The notes under the pieces: model-generated
What the model saw: only the letters and a program-made list of their open reading frames with translations
Databases searched by the model: none
Told to the model about the DNA's origin: nothing
NCBI GenBank assembly: GCA_017524385.1
Contig: JAFWSS010000171.1
Span: 1-38,241 of the forward strand
Length of the DNA: 38,241 bases
Origin: Prevotella sp.
GTDB lineage: Bacteria; Bacteroidota; Bacteroidia; Bacteroidales; Bacteroidaceae
Reading direction: 5' to 3'
Position numbers and translations under genes: made by a program
In this document: in pieces, positions 31,581 through 38,241 of the stretch
Layout: every line of letters starts with the position of its first letter
Numbering within the stretch: position 1 is the first letter of the stretch

Positions 31581-32174
31581 ATGACAGATATCAAGAAGAT
31601 AAAAACCGCTCTCATTTCCGTATTCCACAAGGACGGCCTTGAGGAATTGTTAGCAACCCTGAACGCGGAAGGTGTGAGATTCCTTTCCACCGGAGGCACC
31701 CAGAAATTCATCGAGTCCCTTGGCTACGAATGCCAGTCAGTGGAAAGTGTCACCACCTACCCCTCCATCCTCGGAGGAAGGGTCAAGACACTGCACCCCA
31801 AAGTGTTCGGGGGCATCCTCGCACGTCGTGACAACGCCGGCGACCAAGAGCAGATGAAAACTTACGACATCCCGGAAATCGACCTTGTCATCGTCGACCT
31901 CTATCCCTTCGAGGACACCGTTGCCAGCGGAGCCTCAGAACAAGACATCATCGAGAAGATCGACATCGGCGGCATTTCACTCATCCGGGCAGCAGCGAAG
32001 AATTTCAACGACGTGGCCATCGTGGCCAGCAAGGCCGAATACGGCATCCTTGCCGGCATCATGCGAGAGAAAGGCGCTCAGACCAGCCTCTCCGACCGCC
32101 GCATGCTCGCCACACGCGCCTTTGGCGTGAGCAGCCACTACGACACCGCCATCCACGCCTGGTTTGCGAAATAA
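31581..32174 (+). CDS. purH: Stand-alone IMP cyclohydrolase (N-terminal PurH domain)
   Basis: The 197-aa protein corresponds only to the N-terminal MGS-like IMP cyclohydrolase domain of PurH: ALISVFHKDGLEELL, FLSTGGT, GGRVKTLHPKVFGGIL, DLVIVDLYPFEDT, EKIDIGGISLIRAAAKNF. It closes FAICAR to IMP, the last step of purine synthesis. Usual PurH proteins are about 510-530 aa with a C-terminal AICAR transformylase domain; here the frame ends at the domain boundary (YDTAIHAWFAK) and the next 74 bp show no remnant. So the transformylase must be encoded elsewhere or be replaced by another enzyme. It has its own promoter and is followed by mreB. Confidence 0.85.
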   Translation: MTDIKKIKTALISVFHKDGLEELLATLNAEGVRFLSTGGTQKFIESLGYECQSVESVTTYPSILGGRVKTLHPKVFGGILARRDNAGDQEQMKTYDIPEIDLVIVDLYPFEDTVASGASEQDIIEKIDIGGISLIRAAAKNFNDVAIVASKAEYGILAGIMREKGAQTSLSDRRMLATRAFGVSSHYDTAIHAWFAK

Positions 32175-32248
32175 GCACCGGCAATCGGTCTCTGTCAACA
32201 CAACACATCAATCACAACCACAAACGAATTCGTTCAAAAACTTAAGAA

Positions 32249-33271
32249 ATGGGTTTTTTTTCATTCATGCGAGACATAGCGATGGATCTCGGCACCGCCA
32301 ACACCATCATCATCAGTGATGGGAAGATTGTGGTGGACGAGCCCTCCGTCGTCGCTCTGGACCGCCGCACCAACAAGATGCTGGCAGTTGGAGCCAAAGC
32401 CAAACTGATGTATGAGAAGACACACGACAACATCAGCACCGTTCGCCCGCTCCGCGATGGAGTGATAGCCGACTTTTCCGCTTGCGAGCAGATGATGCGC
32501 GGCCTCATCAAGATGGTCCAAACCGGCAGCCGCTTTTTCTCACCATCACTCCGCATGGTCATCGGCGTCCCCTCCGGTTCGACTGAAGTGGAACTCCGCG
32601 CCGTGCGCGACTCCGCCGAGCACGCCGACGGTCGTGACGTCTATTTGATTTTCGAACCTATGGCCGCCGCCTTGGGCATCGGCATCGACGTTGAAGCCCC
32701 TGAAGGCAATATGATTGTGGACATCGGCGGTGGCAGCACCGAGATTGCCGTCATTTCCCTTGGCGGCATTGTCTCCAACAACTCCATCCGCATCGCCGGC
32801 GACGACCTCACCGCCGACATCCAAGACTACATGAGCCGCCAGCACAACCTGAAAGTAGGCGAGCGCATGACAGAGCGCATCAAGATACACGTTGGGTCCG
32901 CCCTCACCGACCTTGGCGACGAAGCCCCAGAGGACTACATCGTGCACGGCCCCAACCGCATCACAGCACTCCCCATGGAAGTGCCGGTGTGTTATCAGGA
33001 AATCGCCCACTGCCTCGACAAGACGGTGGCGAAAATAGAGAACGCCGTGCTCTCCGCGTTGGAGAAGACCCCGCCGGAACTCTACGCCGACATCGTGCAC
33101 AACGGCATCTACCTCACAGGAGGCGGAGCTTTGCTGCGTGGCCTTGACAAGCGGTTGCACGACAAGATACAAATCCCCTTCCACATCGCCGACGACCCCC
33201 TCCACAGCGTGGCAAAGGGAGCAGGCAAAGCACTGAAGAATGTAGACCGATATTCGTTCCTTATGAGATAA
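32249..33271 (+). CDS. mreB: Rod shape-determining actin homologue MreB
   Basis: The 340-aa protein has the actin-fold phosphate loops AMDLGTANTIII (phosphate 1) and MIVDIGGGSTEIAVISLGG (phosphate 2), and the adenosine motif LTGGGALLRGLDKRL. It polymerises under the inner membrane and positions cell-wall synthesis. The N-terminal GFFSFMRDIA is a short amphipathic membrane-binding segment. It opens the rod-shape operon mreB-mreC-mreD-PBP2-rodA and lies 74 bp after the IMP cyclohydrolase gene, so read-through from the purine promoter is possible. Confidence 0.97.
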   Translation: MGFFSFMRDIAMDLGTANTIIISDGKIVVDEPSVVALDRRTNKMLAVGAKAKLMYEKTHDNISTVRPLRDGVIADFSACEQMMRGLIKMVQTGSRFFSPSLRMVIGVPSGSTEVELRAVRDSAEHADGRDVYLIFEPMAAALGIGIDVEAPEGNMIVDIGGGSTEIAVISLGGIVSNNSIRIAGDDLTADIQDYMSRQHNLKVGERMTERIKIHVGSALTDLGDEAPEDYIVHGPNRITALPMEVPVCYQEIAHCLDKTVAKIENAVLSALEKTPPELYADIVHNGIYLTGGGALLRGLDKRLHDKIQIPFHIADDPLHSVAKGAGKALKNVDRYSFLMR

Positions 33272-33281
33272 ACGTCTTGCC

Positions 33282-34151
33282 ATGCGCAATCTCATAGAGT
33301 TTCTCAAGAAGCACCATTATTGGTTTGTCTTCGTTTTCCTTGAGGTGGTGAGCCTCTTCATGGTGTTCCAATACAACAACTACCAAGGAAGCGTATGGTT
33401 CAGTTCGGCAAGTTACCTCACCGGACTGACCCTTGAGACAGATGCGAAGTTGAGATCCTTTGCCGGACAGGGCGAGGCCAACCGCAACCTGACCGAACGG
33501 AACTTGATGCTTGAGCATGAAGTAAGCCTGCTGCGCGAGCAACTACAAGAGGAGCGCACGAGGAACGACAGCACCTACCAAGGGCAGGGACAGATCATCA
33601 ACCTGAAAGACTACAAACTGATTCCTGCCAAGGTCATCAGCAATTCCGTCAACAAGAGTGACAACCTGATGACCATCAACAAAGGCCGTTACGACGGCGT
33701 GCATGAGGACATGGGGGTGGCTTGCGGAAACGGCGTGGTGGGCGTGGTGTTCATGGTGTCGGGCCATTACTCCGTGGTCATCCCTGCGCTCAACATCAAA
33801 AGCAATATCAGCTGCACCGTGCAGGGAAAGGGATATTTCGGCTACCTCCATTGGAGCGGAGGCCCCATCGACATCGCCTACGTGGACGACATACCGCGAC
33901 ATGCCGCCTTTGAGAAAGGCGACACCATCGTCACCAGCGGATACTCCTCTCTCTTCCCTCCGGGCATCCTCGTGGGAACCATCCTCGACCAGGAAGACTC
34001 CAAAGACGGACTATACTACAGGCTGAAGGTGCAATTGTCTACCAATTTCGGCAACATTCACGACGTGTGCGTCATCGACGATGCTGCGGTGAGGGAACAG
34101 TTAGACCTGCTCAGGCAAGCCACAGACTCTCTCAAACCCAAAAGAGACTAA
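33282..34151 (+). CDS. mreC: Rod shape-determining protein MreC
   Basis: The 289-aa protein has a short cytoplasmic start, one transmembrane helix (about 12-30), a periplasmic coiled coil (about 45-95, rich in Glu, Arg and Leu) and the two beta-barrel-like domains of MreC (VISNSVNKSDNLMTINKG, GNGVVGVVFMVSGHYSVVIP, GDTIVTSGYSSLFPPGILVG). It forms periplasmic filaments that activate PBP2. It is 10 bp after mreB and 7 bp before mreD. Confidence 0.95.
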   Translation: MRNLIEFLKKHHYWFVFVFLEVVSLFMVFQYNNYQGSVWFSSASYLTGLTLETDAKLRSFAGQGEANRNLTERNLMLEHEVSLLREQLQEERTRNDSTYQGQGQIINLKDYKLIPAKVISNSVNKSDNLMTINKGRYDGVHEDMGVACGNGVVGVVFMVSGHYSVVIPALNIKSNISCTVQGKGYFGYLHWSGGPIDIAYVDDIPRHAAFEKGDTIVTSGYSSLFPPGILVGTILDQEDSKDGLYYRLKVQLSTNFGNIHDVCVIDDAAVREQLDLLRQATDSLKPKRD

Positions 34152-34158
34152 GAGCGCA

Positions 34159-34665
34159 ATGAACTACGACTTCTTCCGACTACCGCTGCTCTTCATCATC
34201 CTGTGCATCATGCAGGTGTTCGTGTTCAACCATATCCAACTCTTTGGTTGCGCGTTGCCAATGCTATATTTCTATTTCGTCCTCACCATGAAAAAGGGGA
34301 TGGCGAAATGGGCCATGATGACATGGGCATTCGCCTTGGGGCTGCTCCTCGACACCTTCTCCAACACACCTGGCGTGACAGCGGCGTCGATGACCCTCGC
34401 TGCCATGGCACAACCCTACGTGCTCGACCTATTCATCACAAGAGAGGGCGACAATGAACTTACTCCCTCCATGTCGACCATCGGCATCAAGCCCTTCATC
34501 AACTACTCCCTCATCATGACAGGAGGATATTGCGTGGTGTTTTTCACACTCGAGATGTTCAGCTTCCTCAATTGGGCACGGTGGCTGGAATGTGTCGTGG
34601 GAAGCACTCTGACCACCCTGGCCCTGGTCTTGGCCATAGACCGCCTGAAATACAAGAAGAACTAG
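34159..34665 (+). CDS. mreD: Rod shape-determining protein MreD
   Basis: The 168-aa very hydrophobic protein has about five transmembrane segments. Sequence similarity in this family is low, but size, topology and position right after mreC are diagnostic. LGLLLDTFSNTPGVTAASMT holds the only recognisable motif, the polar D in a membrane segment. It belongs to the elongasome with MreC. Confidence 0.9.
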   Translation: MNYDFFRLPLLFIILCIMQVFVFNHIQLFGCALPMLYFYFVLTMKKGMAKWAMMTWAFALGLLLDTFSNTPGVTAASMTLAAMAQPYVLDLFITREGDNELTPSMSTIGIKPFINYSLIMTGGYCVVFFTLEMFSFLNWARWLECVVGSTLTTLALVLAIDRLKYKKN

Positions 34666-34675
34666 AAGCAGAAAC

Positions 34676-34738
34676 ACAACAAGACCGGGAAGACCGGGAA
34701 ATCCAGGGAAACTAGAAAATCCAGAAAATCTAGGAATA
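34676..34738. repeat. GGGAAGACCGGGAA quasi-repeat spacer
   Basis: The 113-bp gap between mreD and the PBP2 gene includes two GACCGGGAA copies and then related ATCCAGGGAAACTAGAAAAT units. No hairpin or promoter is seen, so the operon probably continues across it. Confidence 0.55.
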
Positions 34739-34778
34739 CCAAAAAGCAGCTATTTAACTACTAGATTGATTGGACAAT

Positions 34779-36641
34779 ATGAAAGATTACGAACTCGACA
34801 AGCGAAAATACATCATCGGCGGCGTGGCCATCACCATCGTTGCCATCTACATTGTTCGTCTCTTTACTTTGCAAATCATCAGCGACGACTACAAGCAGAA
34901 CGCCGACAGCAACGCCTTCCTCAAAAAGGTGGAATTCCCCTCACGTGGTGTCATCTACGACCGCAACGAAGACCTGCTTGTCTTCAACCAGCCTTCCTAC
35001 GACATCATGGTCATCATCAACGAGATGAAGCAAGTGGACACCTTGGAACTTTGCAGGGCGCTCAACATCACCCAGGAGTATTACGTGAAAAGGATGCGTG
35101 AAATCCAAGACCCCAACAAGAACAGGGGATACTCGAAATACACTCAGCAAGTCTTCATGTCGCAGTTGTCCGACAGGGAATTCAGTGTTTTCCAAGAGAT
35201 GGCATACAAGTTCCCCGGCTTCTATATCCAGCGCCGCAGCATCCGCCAGTACCAATACCCCAATGCCGCCTTGCTCCTTGGCGACGTGGCCGAAGTGTCG
35301 CCCGATGACATCAGCGAGGACGAATACTACCAACCAGGCGACTACATCGGCAAGATTGGCGTGGAACGTAATTACGAGAAGCAACTACGCGGCAAGAAAG
35401 GCATCCAGATACTCTTGCGCGACGCCTACGGCCGCATCCAAGGCAACTATCAAGATGGCAAATTCAACACCCAGCCCACTCCAGGAAAGGACCTTGTCCT
35501 TGGATTGGACATCAAGTTGCAGCAACTAGGCGAGCGTCTCATGGAAGGCAAACTTGGCGCCATCGTAGCCATCGAACCATCCTCCGGCGAGGTGCTCTGC
35601 ATGGTATCGTCGCCCACCTTCGACCCACGCCTGATGATTGGCAGACAACGAGGAAAGAACCAACGTGAACTGTCAAAAGACCCGATGAAGCCCCTTCTCA
35701 ACCGCGCCATCATGGGATTGTACCCTCCCGGCTCCACCTTCAAACCCAGCCAAGCGCTCACTTTCTTGTCGGAAGGCATCATCGACTCCACCACGAGATA
35801 TTCTTGCAACCGTGGTTTTGTCTACCATGGCATGAAAGTGGGCTGCCACGGTCACGGCTCCCCCCTCCCGCTCATACCCGCCATCGGCACCTCTTGCAAC
35901 GGTTTCTTCTGCTGGGGACTATACCATATGCTCACCAACAAGAAGAAATACGGCACGTTGCACACCGCGATGAACACGTGGCGCGACTATATGAAAAGCA
36001 TGGGATTCGGTTATCCTCTCGGTGTTGACCTTCCTGGTGAGAAACGCGGGATGATCCCCAATGCCTCCTATTACGACAAGGTGTTCAAGAACAACTGGAA
36101 CGCCCTCGGTGTCATCAGCATCTCCATCGGCCAGGGCGAGGTGACGCTCACCCCGCTTCAAATAGCCAACCTGGGAGCCACCATCGCCAACAGGGGTTGG
36201 TTTATCACCCCTCACGTGGTGAAAAGCATCCAAGGCGAGCCCCTCGACAGCCTCTACACCCAGCGGAGATACACCATGGCATACACGGAGCACAACACCT
36301 CCCAGTATTACGACCTGGTGGTTCGCGGCATGCGGCGCGCCGTCACCGGCGGCACCTGCAGGTCGGCCAACCGCCGCGACTACGAGGTATGCGGCAAGAC
36401 AGGAACAGCCCAGAACCGTGGCCGCGACCACTCCGTCTTCATGGGTTTCGCTCCGATGAAAGATCCCAAGATAGCCATTTGCGTGTATGTGGAGAACGGC
36501 GGTTTCGGTGCCACCTTGGGCGTACCCATCGGTTCGCTGATGATGGAGCAATACATCAAGGGTGAGTTGTCGGAAGGTTCGAAACACCAAGCCTCAAGAA
36601 TACAAAGCCAACATCTGAAATATGGAACCAAAGACAGGTAA
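34779..36641 (+). CDS. mrdA: Penicillin-binding protein 2 (elongasome transpeptidase)
   Basis: The 620-aa protein (ATG at 34779; a TTG three codons upstream is less likely) has a short cytoplasmic start, one transmembrane helix (about 14-33), a dimerisation/pedestal region (about 45-220) and a transpeptidase domain. Active-site motifs are S319-T-F-K in PGSTFKPS, S372-C-N in GTSCNGFF, and K540-T-G in CGKTGTAQN. It cross-links peptidoglycan during rod elongation with RodA as glycosyltransferase partner. The last 20 bp overlap the start of rodA, indicating coupled translation. Its length is normal for the family. Confidence 0.95.
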   Translation: MKDYELDKRKYIIGGVAITIVAIYIVRLFTLQIISDDYKQNADSNAFLKKVEFPSRGVIYDRNEDLLVFNQPSYDIMVIINEMKQVDTLELCRALNITQEYYVKRMREIQDPNKNRGYSKYTQQVFMSQLSDREFSVFQEMAYKFPGFYIQRRSIRQYQYPNAALLLGDVAEVSPDDISEDEYYQPGDYIGKIGVERNYEKQLRGKKGIQILLRDAYGRIQGNYQDGKFNTQPTPGKDLVLGLDIKLQQLGERLMEGKLGAIVAIEPSSGEVLCMVSSPTFDPRLMIGRQRGKNQRELSKDPMKPLLNRAIMGLYPPGSTFKPSQALTFLSEGIIDSTTRYSCNRGFVYHGMKVGCHGHGSPLPLIPAIGTSCNGFFCWGLYHMLTNKKKYGTLHTAMNTWRDYMKSMGFGYPLGVDLPGEKRGMIPNASYYDKVFKNNWNALGVISISIGQGEVTLTPLQIANLGATIANRGWFITPHVVKSIQGEPLDSLYTQRRYTMAYTEHNTSQYYDLVVRGMRRAVTGGTCRSANRRDYEVCGKTGTAQNRGRDHSVFMGFAPMKDPKIAICVYVENGGFGATLGVPIGSLMMEQYIKGELSEGSKHQASRIQSQHLKYGTKDR

Positions 36642-38091
36642 ACAACCCGGTGTGCTTCAGTCGCTTGACTGGTGGACGATAGGCATCTATGTGGCGCTTC
36701 TCGCCTTCGGTTGGATGAGCGTATGTGGTGCCAGTTACTCGTTCAGCGAGCCCGACATCCTGAGCCTTTCCACCCGTTCCGGCATGCAGTTGGTATGGAT
36801 AGGCACGTCCATCTGCCTTGGATTCGTCCTTCTGATGCTTGACGACCGCTACTACGACACCTTCGCCTATGTGCTTTACGCCATCCTCTTGGTGATTTTG
36901 GTGATTACCATCTTTGTAGCCGACGAAATCAAAGGTTCGAGGTCCTGGCTCCAGTTCGGCTCTTTCAGCATACAGCCTGCTGAGTTTGCAAAATTCGCCA
37001 CAGCATTGGCCGTCAGCAAGTTCATGACATCCTATGGCTACAACATCCATCGGCTTCGCGACTTTGCCCTCTCCTGCCTCATCGTGCTGGCGCCAGTGGC
37101 GTGCATTTTCCTCCAGCGTGAGACAGGCTCCGCCCTTGTCTATCTCTCCTTCTTCCTGATGTTCTACCGTGAGGGCATGCCTGGCAGCATCCTCTTCACC
37201 GGTGTTGCGATGGTGATTTATTTCGTGGTGGGCATCTCTTTAGACGAAGTCAACTTGTGGGACACCCCCACGTCGGTGGGCAAATTCGTCGTCCTTTTGC
37301 TGATTCAACTCTTCTCAGCCGGTCTTGTACACTTCAATTGTGATGACAAGGAGAAGGCTTTGCGCCTGATAGGCATCACGACGAGCATCACGATGGTGTT
37401 TCTGCTATTCTCAGAATATGTGATACCCTTCGACATCGTATGGGTCCAACTCGTGGTGTGTGCCTCCCTGATTGGCTATTTCATCTATCAAGGTTTGAGC
37501 ACCCGTGTGAACAACTACCTCTACATTGCCATGTTCACCATTGGTTCCATCACCTTTTTCTATTCCGCCAGTTTCGTGCTCAACCATGTGATGGAAGAGC
37601 ATCAGAAGAAGCGCATCTTGGTGGTGCTTGGATTGGACGAAGACAAGAGTGCCGCCGGATACAATGTGAACCAGAGCAAGATAGCCATCGGTTCGGGCGG
37701 TCTACGCGGCAAGGGTTTCCTCAACGGCACCCAGACGAAACTGAAATACGTGCCAGAGCAAGACACCGACTTCATCTTCTGCACCGTGGGAGAGGAGGAG
37801 GGTTTCCTCGGTTCCGCCAGTGTGCTACTCCTCTTCCTTGCGCTCATATTGCGACTCATCATCTTGTCTGAGCGACAACCCTTCAAGTTTGGAAGGGTTT
37901 ATGGCTATTGCGTGTTGAGCATCTTCTTATTCCACCTCTTCATCAACGTAGGGATGGTGCTGGGGTTGGCACCAGTCATCGGCATCCCTCTGCCTTTCTT
38001 CAGTTACGGAGGCAGTTCTCTATGGGATTTCACCATCCTGCTCTTCATCTTCCTCCGCATAGATGCCAGCCGCAACTTCGTGAGGACGTAG
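36622..38091 (+). CDS. rodA: Rod shape-determining peptidoglycan glycosyltransferase RodA
   Basis: The 489-aa SEDS-family membrane protein has about ten transmembrane segments. Family motifs are SWLQFGSFSIQPAEFAKF, RETGSALVYLSFF, EQDTDFIFCTVGEEEGFLG and APVIGIPLPFFSYGGSS. It polymerises lipid II glycans with PBP2 as transpeptidase. It is longer than the ~370-aa E. coli protein because of extra sequence in the middle (about 190-320), as is usual in Bacteroidota. It overlaps the PBP2 gene by 20 bp and ends the operon. A heptamer repeat follows 2 bp after the stop. Confidence 0.95.
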   Translation: MEPKTGKQPGVLQSLDWWTIGIYVALLAFGWMSVCGASYSFSEPDILSLSTRSGMQLVWIGTSICLGFVLLMLDDRYYDTFAYVLYAILLVILVITIFVADEIKGSRSWLQFGSFSIQPAEFAKFATALAVSKFMTSYGYNIHRLRDFALSCLIVLAPVACIFLQRETGSALVYLSFFLMFYREGMPGSILFTGVAMVIYFVVGISLDEVNLWDTPTSVGKFVVLLLIQLFSAGLVHFNCDDKEKALRLIGITTSITMVFLLFSEYVIPFDIVWVQLVVCASLIGYFIYQGLSTRVNNYLYIAMFTIGSITFFYSASFVLNHVMEEHQKKRILVVLGLDEDKSAAGYNVNQSKIAIGSGGLRGKGFLNGTQTKLKYVPEQDTDFIFCTVGEEEGFLGSASVLLLFLALILRLIILSERQPFKFGRVYGYCVLSIFLFHLFINVGMVLGLAPVIGIPLPFFSYGGSSLWDFTILLFIFLRIDASRNFVRT

Positions 38092-38093
38092 GA

Positions 38094-38241
38094 GATTGAA
38101 GATTGAAAATTGAAAATTAAAGATTAAAGATTGAAAATTGAAAATTGTAGATTGAAGATTGAAGTTTGAAGATTGAAGATTGATAATTGAAGATTGAAAA
38201 TTGAAGATTGAAGATTGAAGATTGAAAATTGAAGATTGAAG
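38094..38241 (+). repeat. 21-unit heptamer repeat (RATTGAA)n after rodA
   Basis: Starting 3 bp after the rodA stop, 21 consecutive 7-bp units of GATTGAA or AATTGAA, with a few single-base variants, run to the window edge without losing phase. The true right end is not visible. No hairpin or gene overlaps it. Similar but shorter runs occur at the 3' ends of ispD and GH43 and at the left edge of this window, always in the sense direction of the preceding gene where that gene is visible. Confidence 0.85.

Overview
The window looks like chromosomal DNA of a gut or rumen Bacteroidales, most probably Prevotella or a close relative. This rests on protein content (an Oar-like TonB-dependent receptor, BACON/OB-fold lipoprotein, DUF4369-type thioredoxin-fold lipoprotein, DUF4450 protein, and a GH10/GH43/sugar-transporter xylan operon resembling the one known from Prevotella bryantii), on several TAnnTTTG promoter -7 boxes typical of Bacteroidota, and on weak or absent Shine-Dalgarno sequences. 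The species assignment is inference.

Layout. 1-333: intergenic, with an inverted pair of G/C-rich palindromic repeats and two hairpins. 334-5082 (minus): four-gene xylan operon, SGNH esterase > GPH/MFS transporter > GH10 xylanase > GH43 xylosidase. 5311-6477 (minus): zinc-ribbon membrane protein followed by an Ala/Glu-rich lipoprotein. 6570-10699 (minus): cysteine-less TlpA-like lipoprotein, small exported protein and DUF3160 protein, with a promoter at 10716-10746. 10890-15771 (minus): Oar-like TonB-dependent receptor and its BACON/OB-fold lipoprotein. 16352-18688 (plus): pnp with a clear terminator. 18752-20565: a 1.8-kb gene-free repeat island. 20566-21261 (minus): ispD. 21437-22142: deleted IS1380-family remnant. 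22308-29903 (plus): acidic protein with a pRiA4b ORF3-like domain, CE2-type esterase, DUF4450 protein and RluA-type pseudouridine synthase. 29941-31356 (minus): a PurN-pyridoxamine kinase fusion. 31581-38091 (plus): stand-alone IMP cyclohydrolase, then mreB-mreC-mreD-PBP2-rodA, the rod-shape operon. 38094-38241: a heptanucleotide repeat running off the window.

How genes work together. The left operon would release xylo-oligosaccharides outside or in the periplasm (GH10), remove side groups (SGNH), import them (transporter) and hydrolyse them in the cytoplasm (GH43, which has no signal peptide). The CE2 and DUF4450 pair suggests a second small polysaccharide function. MreBCD, PBP2 and RodA form the elongasome. 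The purine genes sit divergently on either side of a 224-bp promoter region.

The most unusual part is the repeat island at 18752-20565. It holds two near-identical ~149-bp elements with inverted REP-like ends, a decayed REP-associated tyrosine transposase (RAYT) flanked by the same kind of ends, and two precisely phased 12-bp arrays. Each array unit begins GTCACA, and both arrays are interrupted at the equivalent place by the same 66-bp sequence. The PurN-kinase fusion, the single-domain PurH and the heptamer repeats placed right after stop codons are the next most interesting points.
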